A DNA stretch of 64,000 nt from Sulfuritalea sp. (GTDB lineage: Bacteria; Pseudomonadota; Gammaproteobacteria; Burkholderiales; Rhodocyclaceae), in the NCBI GenBank assembly GCA_016710465.1, contig JADJVS010000016.1:186001-250000 (forward strand), written 5' to 3'. The translations under genes were made by a program, and so were the position numbers. Each line of letters starts with the position of its first letter. The first letter of the stretch is position 1. Below the pieces are notes generated by a model. The model did not search any database. It worked only from the letters and a program-made list of their open reading frames with translations, and was not told the DNA's origin. This document shows, piece by piece, positions 1-10,610 of this stretch.

Positions 1-506
1 CGGCACGGGTCGCCCACACTGCCGGCACGCTGCTCAAGCAACTGGTTCCCGCCAGCCGCGCCGCCGAGCATCCGGATGCGCAGTTCATGGTCTGGGCCGC
101 GCGCCTGCACGAGATCGGCATCTCCGTGGCGCACTCGAGCTACCACAAGCACAGCGCCTACATCCTTGCCAACGCCGACATGCCCGGGTTCTCGCGGCGT
201 GATCAGGGTCGCCTTTCGCGCCTCGTGCTGGCCCATCGCGGCAAGCTGGAACGCGCCCAGCCCCTGCGCGGCGAGGCGCTGGAATGGACCCTGATCTTCT
301 GCCTGCGCATCGCGGTCCTGCTGCATCGCTCGCGCGACGACAGGCCGCCACCGCCTTACGCCGCCGAGTTCACGCGTAGCGGCTTCCAGCTCACCCTCGG
401 CGGCGAGGGGCTCAACGTCCTGCCGATGACGGCGGCGGCGCTGGAGGATGAGGCACAGCAATGGGCCGGCATCGGTGGCGAGCTCAAGCTCAGGGGGAGC
501 TCCTGA
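1..506 (+). CDS. ppx: Exopolyphosphatase (Ppx/GppA family), C-terminal part
   Basis: The gene is cut by the left window edge; the reading frame is open from base 3 to the TGA at 504-506. The visible part is the C-terminal HD-like helical region of Ppx/GppA phosphatases, recognisable by the stretch around HEIGISVAHSSYHKHSAYI followed by NADMPGFSRRDQ. The enzyme removes terminal phosphates from polyphosphate, and this C-terminal domain contributes to processive binding of long chains. The catalytic N-terminal ASKHA domains lie outside the window. The end reads like a complete family C-terminus, so only the 5' side is missing. It is read as ppx rather than gppA from overall resemblance; the two are hard to separate on the C-terminus alone. 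Confidence 0.88.
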   Translation, partial: ARVAHTAGTLLKQLVPASRAAEHPDAQFMVWAARLHEIGISVAHSSYHKHSAYILANADMPGFSRRDQGRLSRLVLAHRGKLERAQPLRGEALEWTLIFCLRIAVLLHRSRDDRPPPPYAAEFTRSGFQLTLGGEGLNVLPMTAAALEDEAQQWAGIGGELKLRGSS

Positions 507-601
507 CGGCGCGGGCAAGGTTCGAGATTGCATCGCTTGTTCCGTCGCCGCACCGGTAGAATCCGCCCTTCCCATCTTTTGGCAGTGATCCCCAGCCCAC
601 G

Positions 602-1720
602 ATGTCCCTTGCACGCATCGAACTGACCGAGCAGCAGGGCGGGCGATTGATTCGCCTGGCGGGGCGATGGACGCTGGCCACGACGTCCCTGCGCGCCACC
701 GAGCTGGCGGCTGAAATGGACGTGGCGGCAAACGGCGACGGTACCTGGGATTGCACGTCGATCGAGGCCCTCGACAGTGCTGGTGCCATGCTGCTCTGGC
801 GTGGCTGGGGGCGCACCTTCCCGCCCGTGCTGCTGATTCGTCCCGAGCATCGCCGGGTCTTCGAACGCATCGATCACGCAGACCATGAGCCGCGCGCCAA
901 ACCGCCGCCGCTGTCGCCACTGCATGGCGTGATGGTGATCGGTTCCGCAAGCATCGGGGTGCTGCGACACCTGCTGGATTTTGTCGCCCTGATCGGCCAA
1001 TTCGGCCTCAACGTGGTGCATGTCTTCCGCTTTCCGGCCGAGTTGCCACGCCGCGAGATTTCGGCCAATCTGTTCAAGAGCGGGGTGAGAGCCATGCCGG
1101 TGACGGCACTGGTCGGCTTTCTCATCGGCGTGGTGCTTTCCTACCTTTCAGCCTTGCAGCTCAAGCAGTTCGGTGCCGACATCTTCATCGTCAACATCAT
1201 CGGCCTGGGCATCGTGCGCGAGCTCGGCCCGGTGCTGGTGGCGATTCTGGTCGCCGGGCGCTCGGGATCGGCGATGACCGCGCAACTCGGGGTGATGCGC
1301 GTCACCGAGGAAATCGATGCCCTGGCCACCATGGGCGTGCCCCGCGGACTGCGCCTGATATTCCCGAAGGTCGTGGCACTGACCATCGCCATGCCCTTGC
1401 TGGTGCTGTGGGCGACGTCGATCGCCCTGATCGGGGGCATGGTTTCCGCGCAAATGCAGCTCGATATATCCTACGGTTTCTTCTTCCAGACCCTGCCGCG
1501 CGTGGTGCCCGCCGCCAATCTCTGGATCGGGCTGGCCAAGGGCGCGGTATTCGGCATGTTCGTCGCGCTGGTGGCCTGCCACTTCGGTCTGCGGGTGCGG
1601 CCGAACACCGAAAGCCTGTCCTCGAACACCACGGCCTCGGTGGTGTCGGCGATCACCGTGGTGATCATTCTCGATGCGATTTTCGCCATTGCCACGCGCG
1701 GCATTGGCCTGCCGAACTGA
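602..1720 (+). CDS. mlaE: MlaE-family lipid ABC transporter permease with N-terminal STAS-like domain
   Basis: Inner-membrane permease of an MCE-type phospholipid transport system. Residues 1 to about 100 resemble a STAS-like domain (LTEQQGGRLIRLAGRWTL, later IEALDSAGAMLLWRGWG). From about residue 115 the MlaE permease fold follows, with several hydrophobic spans and the conserved region MTAQLGVMRVTEEIDALATM, which is the coupling segment to the ATPase in this family. The 372-residue length fits STAS-MlaE fusions, which are longer than the roughly 260-residue stand-alone MlaE. Its TGA overlaps the ATG of the ATPase gene by one base, so translation is probably coupled. The neighbours (ATPase, MCE protein, lipoprotein) complete the transporter. 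The exact lipid and direction of transport cannot be read from the sequence. Confidence 0.88.
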   Translation: MSLARIELTEQQGGRLIRLAGRWTLATTSLRATELAAEMDVAANGDGTWDCTSIEALDSAGAMLLWRGWGRTFPPVLLIRPEHRRVFERIDHADHEPRAKPPPLSPLHGVMVIGSASIGVLRHLLDFVALIGQFGLNVVHVFRFPAELPRREISANLFKSGVRAMPVTALVGFLIGVVLSYLSALQLKQFGADIFIVNIIGLGIVRELGPVLVAILVAGRSGSAMTAQLGVMRVTEEIDALATMGVPRGLRLIFPKVVALTIAMPLLVLWATSIALIGGMVSAQMQLDISYGFFFQTLPRVVPAANLWIGLAKGAVFGMFVALVACHFGLRVRPNTESLSSNTTASVVSAITVVIILDAIFAIATRGIGLPN

Positions 1721-2505
1721 TGAACGCTCCCGTCATCCGCATCGAGGACCTGGCGACCCGTTTCGGCGAGGTCTGGATCCACAATGGCCTGAATCTTGAA
1801 GTGGCGCGCGGCGAGCTGGTGTCGCTGGTTGGCGGTTCCGGCAGTGGCAAGACGACCCTGCTGCGCCAGGTGATCGGGCTCCTGCTGCCGAATCGCGGCA
1901 GCATCGAACTCTTCGGCGAGCCGCTGTTCGGCGGCGGCGTCGCCCGCGAGCGCGCGTTGCGGCAGCGCTTCGGCGTCCTGTTCCAGCACGGCGCGCTGTT
2001 TTCCGCATTCAATGTCTTCGACAACATCGCCTTCCCCCTGCGTGAGCTGAAGCGTTACGACGACGACGCCATCCACGACCTGGTGATGCTCAAGCTGTCC
2101 ATGGTCGAGTTATTGCCGCGCCATGGCAATCTAATGCCATCGGAATTATCCGGGGGTATGGTCAAACGCGTGGCGCTGGCTCGTGCCCTGGCGCTGGAGC
2201 CGGAACTGCTCTTGCTCGACGAACCCACGGCCGGTCTTGATCCCGACCGGTCGGACAGTTTCGTGCGCCTGATCCGCATGCTCTCCGAGGAACTCGGCCT
2301 GACCGTGATGCTGGTGACCCACGATCTGGATACCCTGGCCGCGCTATCCACGCGGGTCGCGGTGTTGGCCGAGCAGCGCATCCTCGCCTATGGCTCGACC
2401 GACGAGATCATGCGGATCGACCATCCCTTCATCCGCAATTTCTTCCTTTCCGAGCGCAGCGTTCGGGCCCTGCAGCATTCCGGGTTCGCTCCGCTGCCAC
2501 ATTGA
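1720..2505 (+). CDS. mlaF: MlaF-type ABC transporter ATP-binding protein
   Basis: ATPase subunit of the MCE lipid transporter. Walker A is GGSGSGKTTLLRQ near residue 40, the signature is ELSGGMVKRVALARALA, and Walker B is LLLLDEPTAGLDP. The SGGM form of the signature, with Met in place of Gln, is typical of MlaF/TTG2A ATPases. The start is the ATG overlapping the stop of the permease gene; the frame is open further upstream but that part lies within the permease gene and does not resemble the family. The protein is 261 residues, normal for MlaF. The chain ends LRALQHSGFAPLPH, a short tail after the nucleotide-binding domain. Confidence 0.93.
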   Translation: MNAPVIRIEDLATRFGEVWIHNGLNLEVARGELVSLVGGSGSGKTTLLRQVIGLLLPNRGSIELFGEPLFGGGVARERALRQRFGVLFQHGALFSAFNVFDNIAFPLRELKRYDDDAIHDLVMLKLSMVELLPRHGNLMPSELSGGMVKRVALARALALEPELLLLDEPTAGLDPDRSDSFVRLIRMLSEELGLTVMLVTHDLDTLAALSTRVAVLAEQRILAYGSTDEIMRIDHPFIRNFFLSERSVRALQHSGFAPLPH

Positions 2506-2517
2506 AAGCAACGCCTC

Positions 2518-3465
2518 ATGGAAAATCGAGCACATGCATTGGCCGCGGGAATATTCACCATCCTGCTCGGCATCGCCGCCGCCATCGCCATCTGGTGGCT
2601 GGGGCAGACCGACGAGTCGACCACCCGCTACGTCCTGGAAACCCGGCGCAACGTCACCGGCCTCAACGTCCAGGCCCAGGTGCGCTATCGCGGCATACGC
2701 GCGGGCAAGGTGCAGGCCATCGAGCCTGATGACGGCGATCCGCGGGTGATCCTGGTGACCATCGACATGGATAGCCGCTTCAAGCTGACCCGGGGCGCCA
2801 CCGCCGAGCTCGGCTATCAGGGCGTGACTGGCCTGGCCTACGTCCAGATCGAGGATGACGGCTCCTCGGCGGAGCCGCTGAACGGCAAGAATGGCGAACC
2901 GGCGCGCATCGCGCTCAAGCCGACGCTGTTCGATACCCTGGGCGAGAAAGCGGGCGATATCGTTGGCCAGATCAGCACTGTGTCGATCCGCCTCGGACAA
3001 CTCCTTGATGACAGGAACGTGAAGAATCTGGCGCGAACCATCGACAACGTGGCGACAGCATCCGACGGCCTGCGCGAGATGCCGGTGATCATGGCCGCGC
3101 TGAAGGAGGCGCTGTCCGAAAAGAACCTGCGCGGTTTGCGGCAGATTCTTGCCCATGTCGAGAAAACGGCGGGCGAGGCCGCGCCGCTGGCAGTGGAAAT
3201 GCGCGACCTGGTGAAATCCATGGGCACGCTCTCGCGACGCCTAGAACACGTCGCCGGCAGCGCCGGCGACGAGCTGACGGCAAGCACCTTACCCCGCGCA
3301 AACGCCCTGATCGATGAACTGGCGGGCAGTTCGCGGCAATTGTCGAGAATTCTGGATGGTCTGGAAAGCAATCCGCAAATGCTGTTGTTCGGCCGCGATG
3401 GGGCCTCGCCCGGGCCGGGAGAGGCTGGCTTTGCGGTGCCGGCGAAAACGGGAGAAAGCAAATGA
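2518..3465 (+). CDS. MCE/MlaD-family substrate-binding protein
   Basis: Membrane-anchored MCE protein. An N-terminal transmembrane anchor (about residues 7-25, HALAAGIFTILLGIAAAIAI) is followed by one MCE domain (about 38-115: YVLETRRNVTGLNVQAQVRY, then RGIRAGKVQAIEPDD). A long helical C-terminal region follows, rich in Leu, Ser and Asp and without Cys. In the family these proteins form hexameric rings or tunnels that carry lipids across the periplasm. At 315 residues it is longer than E. coli MlaD (about 180), so it resembles the Mce/YrbD-like proteins that pair with PqiC-type lipoproteins. Its stop overlaps the next start as ATGA, implying coupling. Confidence 0.88.
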   Translation: MENRAHALAAGIFTILLGIAAAIAIWWLGQTDESTTRYVLETRRNVTGLNVQAQVRYRGIRAGKVQAIEPDDGDPRVILVTIDMDSRFKLTRGATAELGYQGVTGLAYVQIEDDGSSAEPLNGKNGEPARIALKPTLFDTLGEKAGDIVGQISTVSIRLGQLLDDRNVKNLARTIDNVATASDGLREMPVIMAALKEALSEKNLRGLRQILAHVEKTAGEAAPLAVEMRDLVKSMGTLSRRLEHVAGSAGDELTASTLPRANALIDELAGSSRQLSRILDGLESNPQMLLFGRDGASPGPGEAGFAVPAKTGESK

Positions 3466-4061
3466 GCAAGCTGTTATTGACGCTGTTGGCCGGAGCCCTG
3501 TTGTCGGCTTGCGGGGGCGGTCCGCGGGTTTCCGAGCCCACACGCTACGATCTTGGCGTTACGGCGGGTGCCGCCGCGACATGGCAATTGCATTTAGGGG
3601 CGACCGATGTCCAGGCCGCGTCGTGGCTGGCGTCGACGGCGATGCACTATCGATTGGCTTACGCCGAGCCGCTGCGACGGCAGAGCTACGGCGAAAGCCG
3701 CTGGGTCGCGCCGCCGGCCGAGCTCCTTGAAAGCGTCCTCAAGCGCCGGCAGGTCGCCGCGGAGACGAACGGTCCCGGCTGCCGACTGCAATTGGTGCTG
3801 GATGAGTTCGAGCAGCGCTTTGATACTCCGCAAAGCAGCCAGGTGGTCCTCGAAGCCCGAGGCGTCTTGTTGCCGGCGCGTGGCGGCGATATGCTGGCGC
3901 GACGCGGTTTTCGCATCCTGAAGCCGGCCAAGACCGCCGATGCGCGCGGCGGCGCGGCGGCGGCGCGCGAGGCCGCGATGGCCTTGGCCGACGAGCTTGC
4001 CGCCTGGAGCAATGAACTGGCGTCCGCCAGGGCCGTTGTCGCGGAGCGCTGCCGGAACTGA
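3462..4061 (+). CDS. PqiC-like ABC-type transport auxiliary lipoprotein
   Basis: Predicted outer-membrane lipoprotein partner of the MCE transporter. The N-terminus MSKLLLTLLAGALLSACGGG is a signal peptide with lipobox LSAC, Cys at residue 17. The mature part starts with TRYDLG and contains MHYRLAYAEPLRRQSYGESR, the pattern of the ABC_trans_aux (PqiC/YmbA) family. In that family the lipoprotein is thought to link the MCE tunnel to the outer membrane. It overlaps the MCE gene by 4 bases and is followed by a 23-base gap before the acyl-CoA ligase gene, which has its own ribosome-binding site (GAAAGGAAACGC ATG). The four genes from 602 probably form one operon. Confidence 0.83.
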   Translation: MSKLLLTLLAGALLSACGGGPRVSEPTRYDLGVTAGAAATWQLHLGATDVQAASWLASTAMHYRLAYAEPLRRQSYGESRWVAPPAELLESVLKRRQVAAETNGPGCRLQLVLDEFEQRFDTPQSSQVVLEARGVLLPARGGDMLARRGFRILKPAKTADARGGAAAAREAAMALADELAAWSNELASARAVVAERCRN

Positions 4062-4084
4062 TCACTTTCGCCGAAAGGAAACGC

Positions 4085-5722
4085 ATGGCCAATCCCTACG
4101 CCGCCGGTCTGGACAAGAATCCGGCCAACTACGTACCGCTGACGCCGCTCTCCTTCATCGAGCGTTCGGCGTATATCTACCCGGACCATGTCGCCACCAT
4201 CCACGGCGCGCGGCGCTATACCTGGCGCCAGGAATACGAGCGGGCGCGGCGCCTGGCCTCGGCCCTGTCGAGCCTGGGAGTCGGCGCTGGCGACACGGTG
4301 GCGGCGATGCTCAACAACACGCCGGAGATGTTCGAATGCCACTTCGGCGTGCCGATGACCGGGGCCGTGCTCAATACCCTGAACACGCGGCTGGATGCCG
4401 AATCGATCACCTTCATGCTCAACCACGGCGAAGCGAAGGTCCTGATCACCGACCGCGAATACTCGCCGACGGTAAAAAAGGCGCTGACCGATCTCGGTCG
4501 CGAAATCGTCGTCATCGATGTCGACGATCCGGAATACAGCGGACCGGGAGAACGGCTGGGGAATCATGAGTTCGAGGCCTTTATCGCCTCAGGTCGCCCC
4601 GACCATGCCTGGAAGACGCCGGACGACGAATGGGATGCGATTTCACTCAACTACACCTCGGGCACCACCGGCAACCCCAAGGGCGTGGTCTATCACCATC
4701 GCGGCGCCTACTTGAATGCGCTGTCGAACATCGTTTCCTGGGGCATGCCGCCGCAGGCGACCTACCTGTGGACGCTGCCGATGTTCCACTGCAACGGCTG
4801 GTGCTTTCCCTGGACCGTGGCGGCGAACTCGGGCACCAATGTCTGCCTGCGGCGCGTCGATCCCAAGCTGATCCTTGATGCCATCCGCGAGCACAAGGTC
4901 AGCCACTACTGCGGCGCCCCGATCGTGCATTCGATGCTGGTCAGCGCCCCGGCGGCCTGGCGCGAGGGCATCGACCACAAGGTGTCGGCGCTGGTTGCCG
5001 CCGCGCCGCCGCCGGCGGCCGTGATCGAGGGCATGAACCAGATCGGCTTCAACATCACCCATGTCTATGGCCTGACCGAAACCTACGGCCCGGCCGCGGT
5101 CTGCGCCAAGCACGAGGCCTGGCTCGACCTGCCGCTCGATGAACAGGTGCGCCTCAACGGCCGCCAGGGCGTGCGCTACCACTGCCAGGAAGGCATCACC
5201 GTGATGGACCCGCAGACCATGCAGCCCGTGCCCTGGGACGACCAGACCATGGGCGAGATCATGTTCCGCGGCAACATCGTGATGAAGGGCTACCTGAAGA
5301 ATCCGCAGGCCACCGAGGAGGCTTTCCGTGGTGGCTGGTACCACACCGGCGACCTCGCCGTGATGCAGCCCGATGGCTACGTCAAGATCAAGGACCGCAG
5401 CAAGGACGTGATCATCTCGGGCGGCGAGAACATCTCCTCGATCGAGGTCGAGGACACGCTCTACCGCCACCCGGCGGTGATGGGCGCTGCCGTCGTCGCC
5501 ACCCCCGACCCGAAGTGGGGCGAGGTGCCCTGTGCCTTCATCGAGCTGCGTGAGGGCGCGACGGTGACGGCCGAGGAACTCACCGAGTTCTGCCGCGAAC
5601 GCATGGCGCGCTTCAAGGTGCCCAAGCGCTTTATCTTCGAGCCGCTGCCGAAGACATCGACCGGCAAGATCCAGAAGTTCGTTCTGCGCGAGAAGGCCAA
5701 ATCCACCGCGGCCATCGAATAG
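4085..5722 (+). CDS. Acyl-CoA synthetase (AMP-forming, AlkK-like)
   Basis: Adenylate-forming ligase that activates a carboxylic acid to its acyl-CoA through an acyl-AMP. Motifs: P-loop LNYTSGTTGNPKGVVYHHRG (about 180), MFHCNGWCFPWTVAA, YGLTETYGP (A5), GWYHTGDLAV (A7), KDRSKDVIISGGENISSIE (A8) and the C-terminal catalytic lysine in PKTSTGKIQKF. The MFHCNGW signature is typical of AlkK-type medium-chain and related acyl-activating enzymes; the true chain length is not readable. The 545-residue length is normal. The ribosome-binding site AAAGGAA lies 5 bases upstream of the ATG. A copy of the dispersed repeat lies in frame at residues 65-72 (GVGAGDTV), where the family often has a similar Gly-rich turn. 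Confidence 0.9.
   Translation: MANPYAAGLDKNPANYVPLTPLSFIERSAYIYPDHVATIHGARRYTWRQEYERARRLASALSSLGVGAGDTVAAMLNNTPEMFECHFGVPMTGAVLNTLNTRLDAESITFMLNHGEAKVLITDREYSPTVKKALTDLGREIVVIDVDDPEYSGPGERLGNHEFEAFIASGRPDHAWKTPDDEWDAISLNYTSGTTGNPKGVVYHHRGAYLNALSNIVSWGMPPQATYLWTLPMFHCNGWCFPWTVAANSGTNVCLRRVDPKLILDAIREHKVSHYCGAPIVHSMLVSAPAAWREGIDHKVSALVAAAPPPAAVIEGMNQIGFNITHVYGLTETYGPAAVCAKHEAWLDLPLDEQVRLNGRQGVRYHCQEGITVMDPQTMQPVPWDDQTMGEIMFRGNIVMKGYLKNPQATEEAFRGGWYHTGDLAVMQPDGYVKIKDRSKDVIISGGENISSIEVEDTLYRHPAVMGAAVVATPDPKWGEVPCAFIELREGATVTAEELTEFCRERMARFKVPKRFIFEPLPKTSTGKIQKFVLREKAKSTAAIE
4277..4298 (+). repeat. Dispersed GTCGGCGCTGG repeat, coding copy in acyl-CoA ligase
   Basis: GGAGTCGGCGCTGG followed by CGACACGG, matching the repeat core and its variable spacer. 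It is read in frame as G-V-G-A-G-D-T-V. Because this turn is natural in the family, it may be coincidence rather than an inserted copy. Confidence 0.4.
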
Positions 5723-5748
5723 GCCCGGCGACACCGAGGAGACTCACC

Positions 5749-6543
<795 letters not shown>

Positions 6544-9327
6544 CACCCCGGATCGGCTGCTCGCCCTGATCGATCAGCTCGCCGCCGAGCTTCGGCCTTC
6601 GGCCAGGCTTCGGGCACGACTCGACAGCCGGCTCGACAAGGACCTTGGACTGGACAGCCTCGCACGCGTCGAACTGCTGGCGCGCGTCGAACGCGCCTTC
6701 GGCTGCCGGCTCGATGAAGCCCTGCTCGGTACCGCCGAGACGCCGCGCGATCTGCTTGCCGCAATACACGGCGGCGATTCGGCGGCGCCATCGGCTGAAC
6801 ACTTCCGTCGCGAGGCGGTCGCCGCCATCGATGAGGAGCGTCCCGAAGGTGCCCAAACCTTGGTCGATGTCCTTGAGTGGCATGCGCAGCGCCATCCGGA
6901 TCGACCCCACGTGTTGTTCCAGCGCTCCGCCACCGAGACCGAAACCTTCACCTATGGCCAACTGCTGGCGAGTGCGCGCCAGGTTGCGGCCGGCCTGCGC
7001 GGGCGCGGCGTGTGCGCGGGTGACTTTGTGGCCGTGATGCTGCCGACCGGGCTGGAGTTCTTTCAGTCCTTCCACGGCATCCTGCTGGCCGGCGCCGTGC
7101 CCGTCCCGATCTATCCGCCGACGCGCCCCGGGCAGATCGAGGACCATCTGCGCCGCCAGGCGGCCATCCTGCAGAATTGCGAGGCTGTCGCCTTGCTCAG
7201 TTTCGATGCGGCGCGGTTGGCGGCACATATCCTTTCCGGCCTGGTGCCCAGCCTGCACCACGTCGCGACGCCCGAAGAGCTGCGCGGCGAGGGCGCGAAC
7301 CTGCCTGCGGGCGCCGACCATCGCGGCGCCGCCGGCGAAGTTGCCTTCCTGCAATACACCTCGGGTTCCACCGGCAGCCCCAAGGGCGTAACACTCGACC
7401 ACGGCAACCTGCTGGCCAACATCCGCGCCTGGGGCCGCGCCGTGGCGCTGACGCCGGCCGACGTGGTGGTTAGTTGGCTGCCGCTGTACCACGACATGGG
7501 CTTGATCGGCGCCTGGCTGGGCAGTCTCTACCACGCCTGTCCGCTGGTGCTGATGTCGCCGCTGGATTTTCTTGCCCGGCCGGAACGCTGGCTGTGGGCC
7601 ATCCACGAGCATCGCGGCACGGTAACGGCGGCACCCAATTTCGCCTTCGAGCTGTGCCTGCGTCATGCCGATCCGCAGCGGCTGGAAGGTCTCGACCTGA
7701 GTTCCTGGCGCTATGCGGCGAATGGCGCCGAGCCCGTTGCCGCCGATACCCTGGCGCGCTTCGTCGCGACCTTCCGTCCCTACGGCTTTCGTGCCGAGGC
7801 CTTGGCGCCGGTATATGGGCTTGCCGAGTGCTCGGTTGGACTGGCGGTCTCGCCGCCGGGGCGCGGCCCGGTGATCGACCATGTGCGCCGCGAGGCGCTG
7901 GCTGGGGGCGAGGCGGTTCCCGCCGTGGACGATGACGACAGTGCGCTGCGCCTGGTGGCCTGTGGCGTGGCCTTGCCAGGCCATGAAGTGCGCGTCGTCG
8001 ATGAGGACGGAGTCGAACTGCCGCCGCGTCGCGTCGGCCGCATCGAATTTCGCGGGCCTTCGGCGACGCGAGGCTACTACCGCAATGCCGAAGCCACGGC
8101 ACGGCTGATCCGCAATGGCTGGCTGGATTCCGGTGACCTCGGTTATCTGGCCGACGGTGACATCGTGATCACCGGACGGCTCAAGGACATGATCACCCGG
8201 GGCGGGCGCAATCTCTATCCCTATGAACTCGAAGAGGCCGTGGGCGGAATTGCCGGGATACGGCGGGGATGCGTGGCGGTGTTCGGCGCCAACGCGGCGG
8301 GGGACGGAACCGAGCGCCTGGTGGTCGTTGCCGAATGCCGCGAACGGGATGGCGCCGCGCGCGGGGAACTGGTTCGCCGGATCAACGCGCTGGGGGTCGA
8401 TCTGCTCGGCACCCCACCGGATGATGTGGTGCTGGCACCACCCCACGCCGTGCTCAAGACATCGAGTGGCAAGATCCGTCGCGCCGCGACACGCGAGGCC
8501 TATCTTGCCGGAAGCCTCGGCCGCGCGGGCCGGGCGCCGTGGCGCCAGATCCTGCGGCTGGCACTGTCCGGCGGGCTGAAGCGACTGCAGCGGAGCGCCG
8601 ATCTGCTGCACGGCATCCTGGCCTGGGTCGTCTTCGCGCTGCTGATGCCGCTGGCCGCCGCCGGCATCCTGCTGCTGCCGGGGGTCGGTGCGCGCTGGCG
8701 CTGCGCCGCCTTGCTGGTTCGGCTGGGTATCCGGCTGTGCGGCATACGGCTCGACGTGCGCGGTCGCGAGCGGCTCGTGGCGGGCCCCTGTGTCTTCGTC
8801 GCCAATCACGCGAGCTACATCGATGCCTTCGTCCTGCTGGCCGCATTGCCGGAACCCGTGCGTTTCGTCGCCAAGCAGGAACTTGCCGCGCAGCCCCTGA
8901 TCGGCGGCATCCTGCAACGCCTGGGGACGCTCTTTGTCGAACGCGTCGATGCGCGTCAGGGCATCGCGGACTTGCGCCGCTTCGGCGATAGCGCCGCGAG
9001 CGGATCGCTGCTCCTCTTTCCCGAGGGAACCTTCACGCCGCGCGCGGGCTTGCGGGCCTTCCGGCTGGGCGCCTTTCAGCTCGCCTCACGCACTGGCCAG
9101 GCCGTCAGCCCGATTGCTCTGGCGGGCACGCGACAATGCCTGCGGGATCAGAGCTGGTTACCGCGCCGGGGTGCGGTGCGCGTCACGTTTGCCGCGCCGA
9201 TCATGCCACTGGGCGACAGGTGGGCAGAGGTACTGCGCCTGCGCGACGCGGCGCGCGCCGCGATCCTGCGTGACTGCGGCGAGCCCGACCTGGAGCCTGT
9301 CGCGGCGGACTGTTCCTTAGGCACGGA

Positions 9328-9645
9328 TTAGCGGCAAGCCGCGGCGACGCGGCGCAGCTTTTCCAGCACGGTCTGCGCTTCCTCGATTCCGGATACCGGG
9401 ATCCTTGCCTCGTGGCCGGCGCCAAAGGCGCCACCGCCGTAGACCAGCCTCACTTCGCGGGCGGTGGCTTCGACGTACTGCACGATTCCGAGGTTCAGCC
9501 AGCGTCGCTTGCCGTTTTCGTCGACCGGTACCTCATACAGGCAGAACGCCGTGGAACCGGGTATCACCGGTTGCGCATGCACCGCAGGGGCGGACCCCAA
9601 GGCCAGCGCAAGGCCAACGACGATCAGCGTGCGACGATGATTCAA
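9328..9645 (-). CDS. Small exported protein of unknown function
   Basis: A 105-residue protein if started at the TTG at 9645, which has a strong ribosome-binding site (AGGGGAGG, 8 bases upstream); an ATG 51 bases further upstream lacks this. It opens with NHRRTLIVVGLALALGSAPA and a likely signal-peptidase site after VHA (APAVHA-QPV). The mature part has one Cys early (TAFCLYEV), a Cys near the end (AAACR), and the segments RWLNLGIVQYVEATAREV and YGGGAFGAGHEARIPV. I do not recognise a family. It converges with the fusion gene, the two stops overlapping by four bases. Confidence 0.68.
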   Translation of the reverse strand: MNHRRTLIVVGLALALGSAPAVHAQPVIPGSTAFCLYEVPVDENGKRRWLNLGIVQYVEATAREVRLVYGGGAFGAGHEARIPVSGIEEAQTVLEKLRRVAAACR

Positions 9646-9738
9646 TCCTGAAACCTCCCCTGGGCGCAAGCGCATACGGCCAAATCCACCGCGCAAGTGT
9701 AGCCCACGCGGGGCGGGGTGAAATGTTGCAGCGCTTCC

Positions 9739-9767
9739 TTGCGCGATGCTTTAGGTCACAGCATAAT
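9739..9767 (+). promoter_or_regulatory. Candidate sigma-70 promoter of the LIV-type operon
   Basis: TTGCGC at 9739-9744, a 17-base spacer, then CATAAT at 9762-9767. It lies about 55 bases upstream of the first ABC gene in the 176-base gap after the divergent small gene. The fit is moderate. Confidence 0.4.
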
Positions 9768-9821
9768 CGTTCGCCACAACGATTGGTGCCGACCACGGTG
9801 CCGCACCCACCCCCCGACGAA

Positions 9822-10610
9822 ATGAGCCTGATGGCGGACGACTGCATACTCGAAACGACCGGCCTGGTAAAGGAGTTCCGCGGCTTCGTCGCCGTGAATG
9901 GGGTCAACCTGAAGGTGAAGCGCGGGCATATCCATGCGCTGATTGGGCCGAACGGCGCCGGCAAGACCACCTGCTTCAACCTGCTCACCAAGTTTCTCGA
10001 ACCGACACGCGGCACGATCCGCTTCAACGGCGAGGACATCACGCACGAATCACCGGAGCGCATTGCCCGGCGCGGCATCGTCCGCTCTTTCCAGATTTCC
10101 GCCGTGTTTCCGCATCTGACAGTGCTGGAAAATGTGCGAATTGCCTTGCAGCGCAAGCTTGGAACCAGCTTTCATTTCTGGAAATCCGAACGCAGCCTGG
10201 ATGCGCTGAATGACCGTGCCATGGAACTGCTGGCATCCGTCGGGCTCGACGAGCATGCCGCCATGATTACCGTGGAAATGCCCTACGGCCGCAAGCGGGC
10301 CCTGGAGATCGCCACCACCCTGGCGCTTGATCCGGAACTGATGCTGCTCGACGAACCGACCCAGGGCATGGGGCACGAGGATGTCGCCCGCGTCATGGCG
10401 TTGATCAAGAAGGTGTCTGCCAATCGCACTATCCTCATGGTCGAACACAACATGAAGGTGGTGGCCGGCATATCCGACACGCTTACGGTGCTGGCACGCG
10501 GCTCGGTGCTGGCCGAAGGCCCTTACGCCGAGGTGGCGGCAAATCCGCTGGTGATCGAGGCCTACATGGGTAGCGAGGCGGGCGAACTCGCCTCGCCCGC
10601 GGGACACTGA
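9822..10610 (+). CDS. livG: LivG-type ABC transporter ATP-binding protein
   Basis: First ATPase of a branched-chain amino-acid-type (HAAT) importer. Walker A is GPNGAGKTTCFNLLTKF, Q-loop RSFQISAVFPHLTVLENV, a divergent signature MPYGRKRALEIATTLAL, Walker B LMLLDEPTQGMGHED and the H-loop in LMVEHNM. The phrase EPTQGMGHEDV marks the LivG/UrtD-like branch. The start is taken as ATG 9822 (MSLMADD); ATG 9831 is also possible and neither has a clear ribosome-binding site. Its stop overlaps the next ATG by one base. Since the operon follows acyl-CoA ligase genes, the imported substrate may be a carboxylic acid rather than an amino acid; this is inference. Confidence 0.88.
   Translation: MSLMADDCILETTGLVKEFRGFVAVNGVNLKVKRGHIHALIGPNGAGKTTCFNLLTKFLEPTRGTIRFNGEDITHESPERIARRGIVRSFQISAVFPHLTVLENVRIALQRKLGTSFHFWKSERSLDALNDRAMELLASVGLDEHAAMITVEMPYGRKRALEIATTLALDPELMLLDEPTQGMGHEDVARVMALIKKVSANRTILMVEHNMKVVAGISDTLTVLARGSVLAEGPYAEVAANPLVIEAYMGSEAGELASPAGH

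Noticed and set aside
4983..4995. GTCGGCGCTGG inside the acyl-CoA ligase as another repeat copy
   Set aside because: Only eleven bases match and the flanks do not continue the pattern, so it is probably chance.
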